A stretch of 64,000 nucleotides of DNA from Bifidobacterium biavatii DSM 23969 (GTDB taxonomy: Bacteria; Actinomycetota; Actinomycetes; Actinomycetales; Bifidobacteriaceae), in the NCBI RefSeq assembly GCF_000741165.1, contig NZ_JGYN01000030.1, forward strand, positions 248,001 through 312,000, written 5' to 3'. A program made the position numbers and the translations under genes. Positions 44,135 to 53,734 of this stretch are shown here, piece by piece. Within the stretch, counting starts at the first letter, position 1, and every line of letters begins with the position of its first letter. Below the pieces are notes generated by a model. It made no database searches and was not told where the DNA came from. It saw only the letters and a program-made list of their open reading frames with translations.

Positions 44135-44956
44135 ATGACTGAGAATCGGCGGAATACCAACGATACGCAGGATCAGACCGCCGCACAAGACTCACGGGAC
44201 ATGCAGGGCGACATGCGTGGCGTCGGCATCACCGAAACCCAAGCCGACGCGATCGGCACGCTCTCCGGCGGCATCGCCTACCGCGGCAAGTCGCGCGTCG
44301 CGACGCTGCTCGCACTGCCCGCCGATCGCAAATGGCCGTATTTCCGCGACCAACTGCTCGCCCGCACGCTCGCCGTTGCGGCGGCCGTCGTCATCGTCGT
44401 CTATCTGGCCGTGCAGGTCCTCACGCCCGTGGCCGCGCCGCAGCTCACCGTCGCCGTCGTGCGCGGCGCGCTCAACGACCAGGACGCGACCAGCCTGCAG
44501 GCACAGGTGGCTCAATCGCTTAAGTTGCCGGAGGGGCGCGAGGGCGGCGTCACCATCGACGCCGGATACGACCTGACCGACAACAACAGCCTGACGAAAC
44601 TGCAGACCAGGCTGTCCGCCAACGAGATCGACATGATCGTCGCCCCGGCCTCCGATTTCGCCAAGCTCGCCGGATTCGGCTACTTCCAGCCGATCACGAA
44701 GGCGCTCACCGAGAAACAGCGATCCACGCTCAAGGACGCGTTCGCCTCGTTCCGCGGCTACGACGACTCCGGCGACACCGACATCGACTACGACGGGTCG
44801 GGCAAGGGCGCGAGCGAGCAGTACGGGCTCAAGCTCGCCGGCGCGAAGGACTGGGATGCGCTCGGCTCGGCCGACGAGGACGCGCTGGCCGGTGTCATCG
44901 TCGACACGAAGAACGACGGCAACGCGCAACGGTTCATCGACTATCTGTTCTGGTAG
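44135..44956 (+). CDS. membrane-anchored substrate-binding-protein-like protein
   Basis: 273 aa. Polar cytosolic N-terminus (1-75), one membrane segment LAVAAAVVIVVYLAVQVL (about 79-96), then an outside domain with a type II binding-protein pattern: TVAVVRGALNDQD, a beta-strand/helix alternation, NEIDMIVAPASDFAKLAGFGYFQPI. Starts at ATG 44135 with AAGGGTG; an upstream GTG is weaker. Followed by the YesL-like gene. It has no lipobox and no partner permease here. A sensor or anchor that binds a sugar outside the cell is possible, but no family name can be assigned. Confidence 0.75.
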   Translation: MTENRRNTNDTQDQTAAQDSRDMQGDMRGVGITETQADAIGTLSGGIAYRGKSRVATLLALPADRKWPYFRDQLLARTLAVAAAVVIVVYLAVQVLTPVAAPQLTVAVVRGALNDQDATSLQAQVAQSLKLPEGREGGVTIDAGYDLTDNNSLTKLQTRLSANEIDMIVAPASDFAKLAGFGYFQPITKALTEKQRSTLKDAFASFRGYDDSGDTDIDYDGSGKGASEQYGLKLAGAKDWDALGSADEDALAGVIVDTKNDGNAQRFIDYLFW

Positions 44957-45070
44957 GCGCGGCGGGCGCGCCGCGACGGCGCCTCTGCCGTCGCGCCATC
45001 GCGGCGTCATCGACCGGTGGCGGCACACCATCAACGGCACGGCAACAGCACAACAAGCAAGGCAGGCATC

Positions 45071-45721
45071 ATGAGAATCGCACAGCAGGACAACCCGTTC
45101 AACGCGTTCATGTCGCGCGTCGGCGACCTCGCGCTCGTCAACATCGCGTGGGCGGTGTGCTGCCTGCCGGTCGTGACGATCGGCGCGTCGACGGCGGCGA
45201 TGTACGAGGTGGTGCGCGGCCTGCACGAGGACGACGACGCGCCCGTGCTCCGGCGGTTCGCCCGCGCGTTCACGCGGCGGTTCGGCGCCTCGCTCGCGCT
45301 GGAGCTGATCGCGGCCGCGTTCCTCGGGCTCGGCACGTTCGATCTGTGGTATCTGACCAAGGTGGAGGCCAACACGCAGTTCGCGTCCGTCGCGTACGGC
45401 GTGATCATCGCGATCGGGCTGATCGTGGCGGCCGGCGCGGGGTTCGTATTCCCGGTCACGTCGCGCTCGAAGCTGACGGTGGGCGCGCAGATCGCGCAGT
45501 CGTTCCGCGTGGCGCTGGCGCATCCGGCGGTCGCGCTGGAGACGCTCGCGCTGAACCTGCTGCCGGTCGTGATCGCGACGTTCGTGCCGGGAGGCCTGTT
45601 CCCGGTCGTGTTCTTCTGGGGGCTGCTGCTCACCGCCGCCAGCGCGTGGCTCATCATCCGGCTCATGCTCGGCGCCGGCATCATCGCCCTCCCCGCCAAG
45701 TCCGCCGCCCCGGAGGCATAG
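45071..45721 (+). CDS. YesL-like (DUF624) membrane protein
   Basis: 216 aa, about five hydrophobic segments. Begins MRIAQQDNPFNAFMSRVGDL, a typical DUF624/YesL start, and contains VNIAWAVCCLPVVTIGASTAAM and the amphipathic FARAFTRRFGASLALELI. Members lie next to sugar ABC permeases in Firmicutes and Bifidobacterium, function unknown. AAGGCAGG precedes the ATG. Probably co-transcribed with the preceding binding-protein-like gene (114 bp gap). Confidence 0.85.
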   Translation: MRIAQQDNPFNAFMSRVGDLALVNIAWAVCCLPVVTIGASTAAMYEVVRGLHEDDDAPVLRRFARAFTRRFGASLALELIAAAFLGLGTFDLWYLTKVEANTQFASVAYGVIIAIGLIVAAGAGFVFPVTSRSKLTVGAQIAQSFRVALAHPAVALETLALNLLPVVIATFVPGGLFPVVFFWGLLLTAASAWLIIRLMLGAGIIALPAKSAAPEA

Positions 45722-45748
45722 CACTACAGCCCACAGCCCGAATCTCCC

Positions 45749-45798
45749 CAACGGACAACCAGCCGATGCACCCACCTAAATCGGCTGCATGTCCGTTG
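45749..45798. repeat. ACGGACATACAGCCGAT-family inverted repeat, left of AAA ATPase 1
   Basis: CAACGGACAACCAGCCGAT (45749-45767) faces ATCGGCTGCATGTCCGTTG (45780-45798) with a 12-nt loop. Same family as at 47263-47318 and 57665-59527. Confidence 0.85.
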
Positions 45799-45915
45799 AG
45801 ATGAAAAACGTGAACACAAAACCGCTATACTTATGTAAAAACGGGAATAGAAAAGCATACATTGATGTGTTTTTCTGTAATTGTCCACATTTTTCAACGC
45901 CTGAAGGACGCTCTC

Positions 45916-47253
45916 ATGATCACACGCAAAGCATACGCGGAACTCGCGGAATGGAAGCGTCGGAAAACCCGCCAAGGACTCCTCGTCACCGGCGCGAGAC
46001 AGGTAGGAAAGACGACGCTCATCAGACAATTCGGTGCCGACAACTACCGCCGCGTCGCGGAGATCAACTTCATCGAAACGCCGCAGGCCGTGGAAACCGT
46101 CAGCAGAGCTACCGACACAAACGACCTGCTGCTACGGCTGTCGGTGCTGTCCGGAGTGCAGATCACGCCAGGAGAAACGCTGCTGTTCCTTGACGAAATC
46201 CAGGCGTGCGAGGACATGCTCACTTGGCTGAAATTCCTGTCCGGAGCCAAAGGACTGGACGTCATCGTCTCCGGATCATTGCTCGGTATCGACGTGTTCA
46301 ACGTACGCTCGATTCCCGTCGGCTTTCTGCAGACCGTACGCATGTATCCGCTGGATTTCCGAGAGTTCTGCACCGCGTGCTCCCTGCCGGATTCGGCGAT
46401 GGATGCCGTCGCCGACTGCCTGCGTGATCGCCGCCCCATCCCCGACTTCCTGCATGACAAGCTGACTGACCTGTGGTACAAATACCTGCTGATCGGCGGC
46501 ATGCCCGACGCCGTGCAGTCCTTCATCGATTCGTCCGATATCACCACGGTGCGCAACACGCAGCAGGCCATCTTCGACACCTACGAATACGACATCACCA
46601 AATACGTCGACAGTCCGGTCGAACGGCGGCACATCAAAACCATCTACGAGATGATTCCCGGTCAGCTCAATGCCGAAAACAAACGGTTCAAGTTCTCCAA
46701 GCTCGGTGAAAACGTACGGTTCGCGCACATGCAGACCGCGTTCGACTGGCTTGCGAACGCAGGGATCGCACTGCCGACGCCGCGAGTACAGGACCCGGAA
46801 TATCCGCTCGACGCACACGACGATCTCAGCTCGTTCAAACTGTATCTCAACGATGTCGGGCTGCTCACGTCACGGTTGATGCGCAGTGTCGATCTCGATA
46901 TCATCAATCACCGTTCAACCATGAACTACGGTTCGATTTTCGAGAACGCCGCCGCGCAGGAACTGTTCGCGCAGGGATTCGGCCTGCATTACTACAACCG
47001 CAGCAGGATCGGCGAAGTGGATTTCGTCATCCAGCACGGCTTGGATGCCGTCTCGCTCGTCGAAATCAAGTCCGGCAAGGATTACACGCGGCACCGTGCG
47101 ATGAACAACCTACTCGCCACCGGCAACTACGATTTCGCACACGCCTACGTGTTCCATGATGGCAACGTCGAGGCGACTCATGCCAGCGACGGTCACATCG
47201 GCATTGAATATCTGCCGATCTATGCGATCGGATGGCTGGATCCGACGCACTGA
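45916..47253 (+). CDS. AAA_14/DUF4143 ATPase
   Basis: 445 aa. N-terminal ATPase: Walker A TGARQVGKTT (about 25-34), Walker B LLFLDEIQ (about 89-96), sensor-like VSGSLLG. C-terminal DUF4143 part with PD-(D/E)xK-like residues: FENAAAQELF, IGEVDFVIQ (about 365) and VEIKSGKDY (about 382). Starts at ATG 45916 (AAGGACG upstream); the longer open frame is not needed. These ATPases are common in Bifidobacterium and in many anaerobes, with unknown function, sometimes suspected in DNA or defence processes. It is more AT-rich than its surroundings, has an AT-rich promoter region (45805-45900), and is bracketed by copies of one inverted repeat at 45749 and 47263. Confidence 0.85.
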   Translation: MITRKAYAELAEWKRRKTRQGLLVTGARQVGKTTLIRQFGADNYRRVAEINFIETPQAVETVSRATDTNDLLLRLSVLSGVQITPGETLLFLDEIQACEDMLTWLKFLSGAKGLDVIVSGSLLGIDVFNVRSIPVGFLQTVRMYPLDFREFCTACSLPDSAMDAVADCLRDRRPIPDFLHDKLTDLWYKYLLIGGMPDAVQSFIDSSDITTVRNTQQAIFDTYEYDITKYVDSPVERRHIKTIYEMIPGQLNAENKRFKFSKLGENVRFAHMQTAFDWLANAGIALPTPRVQDPEYPLDAHDDLSSFKLYLNDVGLLTSRLMRSVDLDIINHRSTMNYGSIFENAAAQELFAQGFGLHYYNRSRIGEVDFVIQHGLDAVSLVEIKSGKDYTRHRAMNNLLATGNYDFAHAYVFHDGNVEATHASDGHIGIEYLPIYAIGWLDPTH

Positions 47254-47262
47254 TGCCTTCTT

Positions 47263-47318
47263 CCTTAACGGATAACCAGCCGATTTGGGTACCTGAATCG
47301 GCTGGTTGTCCGTTAAGG
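47263..47318. repeat. ACGGACATACAGCCGAT-family inverted repeat, right of AAA ATPase 1
   Basis: CCTTAACGGATAACCAGCCG, continuing ATT, pairs with its complement ending at 47318; 22 of 23 positions match, loop about 10 nt. Sits 10 bp after the ATPase stop, so it can terminate that gene. Confidence 0.85.
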
Positions 47319-47422
47319 GAGAGGGAGGCGCGAGAAGAGGAGCGGAACGTTATGCGGGGACAGCGAACGCGACGCCGCCTGGCAAAGTCACCCAGACACC
47401 ACCCAAAGACGCCGCCGCAAAG

Positions 47423-48445
47423 CTACCCGGCGAGAGGGCCGCTGGAATCGCGGAAGACGAGTTCGCTGGGGGCGTCGATCATGGATTCGACGTCCTCGCC
47501 GTCGATCATGTCGAGCAGCATGCGCGCGGACTGGTGGCCTCGCCGGACGACGTTGCGGCTGAGCGCGGTGACGCTTGGAGAGCTCACGTTGCACAGGAAC
47601 GAGTCGTCCCAGGAGATGATCGACAGCTGGTCGGGCACGCTCACGCCGAGCTTCGCGGCGGTCTGCAGCGCGGCGACGGCCATGACGTCGTTGTCGTAGA
47701 TGATCGCGGTCGGCGGCTTGGGCAACGACAGCAGACGTTCCGTGCACCGGCGGCCTTCCTCCGGCGAATAATCGGTGTGGAAGCAGCTGTACTGCAGGTC
47801 GAGTTCGGCCGTCTCCTCCATGAAGGCGTTGTCGCGGGTGAACGTGTGGCCGAACCGTTCCGGACCGGCCACGCGGGCGATGCGCTGGTGGCCGAGCTCG
47901 TGGCAGTAGTCGACGAGCAGGTGCGCGGAGCCTTGTTCGTCGTCGGCCAGCGCGGTCAGGCCGCCGGACATGGACGTGTCGCATAGCAGCAGCACCGGCA
48001 TCTCGGGGTGCGCGGAGAACAGTTCGACGCGCGGGTCGCCGAGCTCGATGTTCAGCAGCAGCACGCCGTCGACCGCGCCGGTCGCGATCCACTCCTTGAG
48101 CACATCCATCTCGGAACGCGCGCTATGCGCGGAACGGACGAGCAGTGAGTACCCCTCGGCCTCCAGTTCGGCGGTCAGGCCGGAAATGAGCTCCATCGTG
48201 TAGGTCTCGACGGACAGCACCTGCGTGTCGTAGGTCAGCACGAGGCCGATGGACCGGGTGCTGGCGTCGGAGAGCGATTTGGCGGCGCTGTTGGGTCGCC
48301 AGCCCATCTTGTCGGCCACCTTGAGCACCTTGTCTCGCGTGGCCGCGGAGACGCCGGGCTTGTCGTTCAATGCGTAGGAGACGGCGCTGCTGGAGACGCC
48401 GGCCGCTTTGGCCACGTCGGAAATGGTCACCTTTGACTTCAGCAT
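47423..48445 (-). CDS. LacI-family transcriptional regulator
   Basis: 340 aa. N-terminal HTH VTISDVAKAAGVSSSAVSYALNDKPGVS (about 6-33, in two parts around SSSAVSYAL) with hinge helix SLSDASTRSIGLVL; C-terminal sugar-binding domain with SIISWDDS and TALSRNVVRRGHQSARMLL. Likely represses the glycan genes through AACCGGTT sites and releases when a sugar binds. It sits in the middle of the locus, next to the beta-mannosidase, in opposite orientation to the ATPase. Which sugar it senses is not visible. Confidence 0.92.
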   Translation of the reverse strand: MLKSKVTISDVAKAAGVSSSAVSYALNDKPGVSAATRDKVLKVADKMGWRPNSAAKSLSDASTRSIGLVLTYDTQVLSVETYTMELISGLTAELEAEGYSLLVRSAHSARSEMDVLKEWIATGAVDGVLLLNIELGDPRVELFSAHPEMPVLLLCDTSMSGGLTALADDEQGSAHLLVDYCHELGHQRIARVAGPERFGHTFTRDNAFMEETAELDLQYSCFHTDYSPEEGRRCTERLLSLPKPPTAIIYDNDVMAVAALQTAAKLGVSVPDQLSIISWDDSFLCNVSSPSVTALSRNVVRRGHQSARMLLDMIDGEDVESMIDAPSELVFRDSSGPLAG

Positions 48446-48583
48446 GGTTCCGTTCTCCTTTCTTGTTTCACGTACTTCATCGGTTCAGTGGCGGGACGGC
48501 CGCAGGTATTTATTCTACCGACGATATGACGTGGAATGACTGTGTGTCATGGGATATGACGGTCTTGGCTCCCTGGACGGAGG

Positions 48584-48655
48584 GCTGTCAGCGAAGCTGA
48601 CTGAAGGGGCGAGAAGGCGGTCGCATTGCTCCCCTCAGTCAGCTTCGCTGACAGC
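48584..48655. repeat. inverted repeat GCTGTCAGCGAAGCTGACTGA
   Basis: GCTGTCAGCGAAGCTGACTG (48584-48603, plus A) pairs with its complement at 48635-48655, then GGAGAGGGGAGCC continues. The family recurs at 51506-51552 and, in frame, in the GH13 gene at 139-165. Region 48446-48688 has no gene. Confidence 0.85.
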
Positions 48656-48688
48656 TCCCCTCGGAGAGGGGAGCCGAGAGCGGAAAGG

Positions 48689-51412
48689 TCAGCGCTTGAG
48701 ATCGTTGGCGCTGCGCAGCACGTTCGGTGCGGCGAACGCGGCCGGGTCGAGTCCGGCGGCGGCCGTGACGTGCCACGTCACCGATTCGCCGGGCAGCAGC
48801 GTGACCATGCCGCCGTCGATGCGCGCATCCTGGTCGACCTTGTCGACCATGCAGAACACGTCGCGCACATAGGCGCGGGCGGTGACGGTCAAGTCGTAGC
48901 CGCCGTCCGCACCGGCGACGACGCTCGCGTCGATCGGCGTACGGTCGAGCTGCTGGTCGATCACGTCGGCCGGGTTGTAGATCACGCGCGCGAACTCGTC
49001 CACGCCGTCGGCCGAAGCCACGACCGGCGTCGCCACGAGGATCTCGTTCGTCGGATCGCCGAACGTCGCGACCGTCTCGTCGAGCGCGAGCGTCACGTGA
49101 CCCGGCTTGCCGGCCTCGAACGTCACGTCGAACGACTGCGACGCGAGCACCGTGCCGTCGAATCCGCGGCGTTCCACCGTCCACGTGCCGCTCCACGCCT
49201 CACGCGTGTCGTTCGCCACGACAAGCGCAAGATGATCGGTCGCGGTCGGCACGCCCTCCCAGCTGTGATCCTCGCGGTACTGTTCGCTCGTGCGCGGCTG
49301 GATCGTGGCGAAGCGCGGCGCGAAGAAGTCGCGCGACGCGTACCACAAGGGCTTGCGGTGGCCGTAGTAGTCGACGGCCGCCCACGAGACGACCGGCCAG
49401 TCGTCGTTGAGCTGCCAGATCAGCGCGCCCGCGTTGACCGGCTCGAGCGAACGCATATGCTCGACGCCGAAGCGGATCGCCTGCGCCTGCTGCAGCTGGC
49501 ATGCCCAGTGCCAGTCCTCGATCGACGCCCATTCGTCGGTCGGGATGAGCCAGCTGTGCTCGCCGTCGGACGGCTTGCCGTTCACCACGCCGCCGTAGCT
49601 CACGTCGTTGATGTTGCCCGGCGTCAGGTGCGAGCGCATGCCGCGGGCGAGCTTGATGTTGCCGCCCATGGCCTTCTGGTGCACGAGCATCTGCTTGCCG
49701 AACGGCTCGAGCTTCTCATCGTGCACGACGCGGGTGAGCGTGCTGAACGCCGGCGGCGCCTGGTAGCCGAACTCGTCGGCGAAGCGCGGCGTGTAGTCGG
49801 CGTACTTGCGGTAGTCGACACGGTTCCACACGTCCCAGATGTGCATGGTGCCGTCGATGTCCTTGTTCGCGTCGACGAACTTGGTGAAGCTCATCGGCGA
49901 GCTCGGCAGGTAGACGTGCGTCGGGTCGAGCTCGGCGAGCAGCTTCGGGAACAGGTCGGCGTAGTAGTAGTCGCCCCAGCCCTTTTCGCCGTAGCCGTAC
50001 TCGTTCACGGGCTTGTCGTCGTCGCGCAGCGCCTGCTTGAAGCCACCCCACTCGGAGTAGGCCACGTAGTTCTCGTTCGAGCCGTTCCACACGGTCAGGC
50101 TCGGGTGAGAGGAGAGTCGCGTGATGTGCTCGCGAGCCTCGGCCTCGATCTCGGCCTTGGTGTCGGCATCCTCCGGATAGGCGGCGCAGGCGAGCATGAA
50201 GTCCTGCCAGACCATCACACCGAGCTCGTCGGCGAGGTCGTAGAATTCATCGGCCTCGTAGATGCTGCCGCCCCAGGCGCGCACCATGTTCGAGTTCGAC
50301 TCGACGAGATCCTTGAACCGCGCCGCATAGAACGCGCGGTCACCGCGGGACAGGAACGCGTCGACCGGCACCCAGTTGTAGCCGCGCGCGTGCACCGGCA
50401 CGTCGTTGACGTAGATCTGGAACGGACGGCCGATCTCGTCGGCGCGCGTGTCGACATGGACGGTGCGGAAGCCGACGCGGCCAGTCCACTTGGCGTCCGC
50501 GGAGGCAGTAGAGGCGACGGTCACGTCGTACAGCGGCTGCTCGCCGTAGCCGAGCGGCCACCAGCGGCGCACGTCCGGCACGACGGCGGTCAGCGTCGCG
50601 GTGTCGCGTCCGTACTCGACCTCGCCGGAAACAGTAACGTTGGCACCGAACCCGGCCACGGTCACACTCACCGGCACCGGCTTCTGCTGCGCGTGCGCGT
50701 CGGCCGAGGTCATGACGCGGCCTTCGCCCTCGCGTTCGATCTCGACGGTGGTGGTGAGCACGCCGGAACCGTCGGGGCGCACGTCGACGAGCGGGCGCAC
50801 GGCCTTGAACCGCACGCCGGACCACGAGTCGATGCCGATCTCGCGCCACATGCCGGCGTTCGCCACGTCGATGCCCCAGTCCCAGCCGAACTGGTAGCTC
50901 GGCTTGCGCAGCTGGTTGAACGCGTGGTGTTCGGTGTGCGGATAGTAGCCAAGCACGCGTTCGCGACGGTCGGATTCACGTACGGACGATGCGAACGTGA
51001 CGGTGAGCGTGTTCTCGCCGTCGCGCAGCTGGCCGCGCGCGTCCCAGCGGTAGGAGCGGTGGTAGTTCTGCGCGTAGCCGACGAACTGTCCGTTGAGCGC
51101 GACGGTGGCGACGGTGTCAAGTCCGTACGCGACGAGGTCGTGGCGGGTGCGACCGTTCGCATGCCATGCGAACGTTGTCTCGAACTGCCAGTCGACGTCG
51201 CCGATCCACTGCTGATGGTTTTCGTTGTCGCCGTCGAACGGCTCGTCGATGAGCCCTGCGTTGAGCAGGTCGAGGGTGACTTCGCCGGGGACGGTGGCCG
51301 GAATGCCGGCGGCGATAGCCTCGCGGACTTCGGCCGGGGCGACCTGCGGGTTGAGCGCGCGGACTGTCCAGCCTTCGGTCAGGGAGCGGAAGGTTTCAGG
51401 GGTGTGGGTCAT
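48689..51412 (-). CDS. GH2 beta-mannosidase
   Basis: 907 aa, cytoplasmic exo-acting enzyme releasing mannose from manno-oligosaccharides. The N-terminal sugar-binding domain includes ATVPGEVTLDLL and FGWDWGIDV, a beta-mannosidase hallmark. Catalytic part: acid/base Glu in WNGSNENY (about 445) and nucleophile Glu in FADEFGYQAPP (about 543). C-terminal domain ends in a beta-sandwich. Its products complement the GH26 mannanase. First gene after the repeat; the sugar permease operon lies upstream on the same strand. Confidence 0.94.
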   Translation of the reverse strand: MTHTPETFRSLTEGWTVRALNPQVAPAEVREAIAAGIPATVPGEVTLDLLNAGLIDEPFDGDNENHQQWIGDVDWQFETTFAWHANGRTRHDLVAYGLDTVATVALNGQFVGYAQNYHRSYRWDARGQLRDGENTLTVTFASSVRESDRRERVLGYYPHTEHHAFNQLRKPSYQFGWDWGIDVANAGMWREIGIDSWSGVRFKAVRPLVDVRPDGSGVLTTTVEIEREGEGRVMTSADAHAQQKPVPVSVTVAGFGANVTVSGEVEYGRDTATLTAVVPDVRRWWPLGYGEQPLYDVTVASTASADAKWTGRVGFRTVHVDTRADEIGRPFQIYVNDVPVHARGYNWVPVDAFLSRGDRAFYAARFKDLVESNSNMVRAWGGSIYEADEFYDLADELGVMVWQDFMLACAAYPEDADTKAEIEAEAREHITRLSSHPSLTVWNGSNENYVAYSEWGGFKQALRDDDKPVNEYGYGEKGWGDYYYADLFPKLLAELDPTHVYLPSSPMSFTKFVDANKDIDGTMHIWDVWNRVDYRKYADYTPRFADEFGYQAPPAFSTLTRVVHDEKLEPFGKQMLVHQKAMGGNIKLARGMRSHLTPGNINDVSYGGVVNGKPSDGEHSWLIPTDEWASIEDWHWACQLQQAQAIRFGVEHMRSLEPVNAGALIWQLNDDWPVVSWAAVDYYGHRKPLWYASRDFFAPRFATIQPRTSEQYREDHSWEGVPTATDHLALVVANDTREAWSGTWTVERRGFDGTVLASQSFDVTFEAGKPGHVTLALDETVATFGDPTNEILVATPVVASADGVDEFARVIYNPADVIDQQLDRTPIDASVVAGADGGYDLTVTARAYVRDVFCMVDKVDQDARIDGGMVTLLPGESVTWHVTAAAGLDPAAFAAPNVLRSANDLKR

Positions 51413-51505
51413 GATGAACGTCCTTGTTGTGATGACGGGTTGGGGTGGGATGGTGTACGTTACGTGATGATGCGACTTGAGGGGAGCGGGAGCGTCGACT
51501 CCTTA

Positions 51506-51552
51506 CTCCCCTCAGTCAGCTGCGCTGACAGCTCCCCTCAGAGAGGGGAGCC
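51506..51552. repeat. inverted repeat element between beta-mannosidase and the sugar permease
   Basis: CTCCCCTCAGTCAGCTGCGC followed by TGACAGCTCCCCTC, then GAGGGGAGCC. Two small perfect stems: GTCAGC/GCTGAC and GCTCCCCTC/GAGGGGAGC. Same family as 48584-48655. Confidence 0.8.
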
Positions 51553-51570
51553 AAGGCGATACACGGCGGA

Positions 51571-52467
51571 TTATTCCTTGACGGCGCCGGCCGCGACGCC
51601 GTTGTAGATCTGCTTCTGGAAGATGAGGAACAGGATCAGCATCGGCAGCAGCGTGATGACCACGCCGGCGCAGATCAGGTTGTACTGGCTGCCCATCGGG
51701 CCGGTGAAGGAGTACAGCGCGATGGCGACGGTCTTCAGGCTTTCCTTCTGCAGGTAGAGGTTCGAGGCATAGTACTCGTTGTACACGCCCACGCCCTTCA
51801 GAATCATGCAGGTGACGATGGCCGGCTTGAGCAGCGGCAGCAGGATACGCGAGTAGATCGTCCAGTAGGAGGCGCCGTCCATGATGGCCGCCTCGTCGAG
51901 CGAGGTGGAGATGTTCTCGAAGTACTGGATGAACACGTAGATCGAGATGACGTCGGTGCCGCACATCATGAGGATGTAGCCCCACATCGTGTTGACGGCG
52001 TGCATCTGGACCATCATCTTGTACATCGGGACCTGCATCGCGATGCCCGGGAGCAGCGCGGCGACGGTGAACAGGCCGCGGATGACGGCGTTGCCGGGGA
52101 ACGTGAAGCGGGAGAGCACGTAGGCGAGCATGGTGCCGATGAGCGTGGTGATGACGAGCACGACCACGAGCACGGTGAGCGAGTTGCGGAACGCGATCGC
52201 CATGTTCGACGCCTTGAACGCCTGCACGTAGTTCGCGAAGTTGAACCAGTTGCTCGGCATGGTCATCACCGAGGTGCTCTGGTATTCCTTGGTGGTCTTG
52301 GCCGCGGTCACGAAGCAGCTGACCAGCGGGACGATCATCCAGAACGCCACGAAGATGAGCGAGAAGTACTTGATGAAGACCAGCAGGCCGTTCTTCGCCT
52401 TGTACCAGAACGAGTTGCTGCGGGCCGCGCTGCGCGCCTTGGCCTGTGCGACGACGTCAGTCATCAT
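51571..52467 (-). CDS. carbohydrate ABC transporter permease (MalG type)
   Basis: 298 aa, six membrane segments. EAA-type loop EAAIMDGASYWTIYSRILLPLLKPA (about 186-210, in two parts), the contact site for the ATPase, and the C-terminal LIFQKQIYNGVAAGAVKE ending of family members. ATGA overlap with the upstream permease gene (52464-52467). No ATPase gene is in the locus, so it must use a shared MsmK-type ATPase encoded elsewhere. Confidence 0.94.
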   Translation of the reverse strand: MMTDVVAQAKARSAARSNSFWYKAKNGLLVFIKYFSLIFVAFWMIVPLVSCFVTAAKTTKEYQSTSVMTMPSNWFNFANYVQAFKASNMAIAFRNSLTVLVVVLVITTLIGTMLAYVLSRFTFPGNAVIRGLFTVAALLPGIAMQVPMYKMMVQMHAVNTMWGYILMMCGTDVISIYVFIQYFENISTSLDEAAIMDGASYWTIYSRILLPLLKPAIVTCMILKGVGVYNEYYASNLYLQKESLKTVAIALYSFTGPMGSQYNLICAGVVITLLPMLILFLIFQKQIYNGVAAGAVKE

Positions 52468-53513
52468 GCCACCGCCTTTTCCTTGTTGTTACGGGAGCCG
52501 TTGCGAACGATCGGAGCGTTCTTGAGCGCCATCTTGCGGCGCTGCTTCTCGATCTTCGCGGCCTTCTTCTTTGCCTTGGCGACACCGTCGTCGGCATCGC
52601 GGAACACGTACTTGAAGAACATCTGCTGCAGGACCGCACAGATCAGGATGATCATGAGCAGGACCACGGCCATGGCGGACGCGAGGCCGACCTTCTGGCT
52701 GCCGTGGGCGAGCTGGTCCATGAGGACGAAGTACGTCGCGGTGCCGTTCGCACCGGTGGTGATGACGTACGGGCCTTCGAAGGCGGAGAGCGAACCGGTG
52801 ATCGACAGGATGATGTTGAGCACGAGGATCGTCTGGATGCCCGGCAGGATGATGTGCTTGAACTGCTGCCACTTGTTCGCACCGTCGATTTCGGCCGCCT
52901 CGTACAGCGTCTTGTCGACCGACATGATCGCGCCGATGAACAGGATGACGTTCTGGCCGAGGTAGCGCCAGATGGACGCTCCCACCAGCGACCAGTTGTT
53001 GATGCGCTGATCCTTGAGCCAGTAGGGCAGGGAGTCGAGCTGGAAGCCGCACCATTGCAGCACGGTGTCGAACACGTAGCCGCGGGTGTAGAAGAACTTG
53101 AAGATGAAGCCGACCGCGATGCCGTTGATGAGGTACGGGAAGAAGTAGACGGCCTTGAAGAAGCCGCCGCCGCGCACCTTGAACGCGAGCATGGTGGACA
53201 GGTAGAGCGCGATGGCGACCTGGATGAGCGCGCCGGCCATGTAGTAGAGGCTCAGCTTGAGGGACGACAGCGTATCCGGGCGTGTGAAGACCTCGATGTA
53301 GTTCTGCAGGCCGACCCACTTCGGGGTGCCGATGTACTTCATCTTGTAGAAGCTGTAACCCACCATGTTGAAGAACGGCAGGTAGGTGAAGAAGACGAGC
53401 AGGGCGAGCGGAATCGCGGAGAACGCAACGATGATCCCTGTCTTGCGCCAGTCCTTCGGCTGAATGTTGTCGGGAATCTCGGCGACTGCCGTTCCCGCTG
53501 TTGACGAGGCCAT
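52464..53513 (-). CDS. carbohydrate ABC transporter permease (MalF type)
   Basis: 349 aa, six membrane segments. EAA loop YEAAEIDGANKWQQFKHIILPG (about 208-229, shortened here) and WVGLQNYIEVF near the N-terminus, as in oligosaccharide permeases. A basic C-terminal tail (KKKAAKIEKQRRK) is unusual. Translationally coupled to the MalG-type gene. Imports the oligosaccharide delivered by the binding lipoprotein encoded just upstream. Confidence 0.94.
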   Translation of the reverse strand: MASSTAGTAVAEIPDNIQPKDWRKTGIIVAFSAIPLALLVFFTYLPFFNMVGYSFYKMKYIGTPKWVGLQNYIEVFTRPDTLSSLKLSLYYMAGALIQVAIALYLSTMLAFKVRGGGFFKAVYFFPYLINGIAVGFIFKFFYTRGYVFDTVLQWCGFQLDSLPYWLKDQRINNWSLVGASIWRYLGQNVILFIGAIMSVDKTLYEAAEIDGANKWQQFKHIILPGIQTILVLNIILSITGSLSAFEGPYVITTGANGTATYFVLMDQLAHGSQKVGLASAMAVVLLMIILICAVLQQMFFKYVFRDADDGVAKAKKKAAKIEKQRRKMALKNAPIVRNGSRNNKEKAVA

Positions 53514-53641
53514 GGGTCCCTCTCTTCGTGTGGTTTCCGCGTTCGGTGCGCGCTCTGTTAGCTGACGTGTGATGCCGTGCGTTGACGTGTGCCGGACGGG
53601 GTTGGTGATGTGCGATGGTTGGGAAAGTGTGGAGATGGGAA

Positions 53642-53677
53642 CGGGCAGTCCCCGGCGTTGCCGCTGACGACTGCCCG
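53642..53677 (-). terminator. hairpin between binding protein and permease genes
   Basis: Perfect 9-bp stem CGGGCAGTC (53642-53650) and GACTGCCCG (53669-53677) in the 221-bp gap after the binding-protein gene. No clear T run on the minus strand, so partial termination or mRNA protection is more likely than full termination; such hairpins raise binding-protein levels over the permeases. Confidence 0.55.
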
Positions 53678-53734
53678 ATCGGGATGGAGGAAGGTTGGAG
53701 ATGAAGTTGGGTTATGGGTTGGGCAAGCGGAGGC

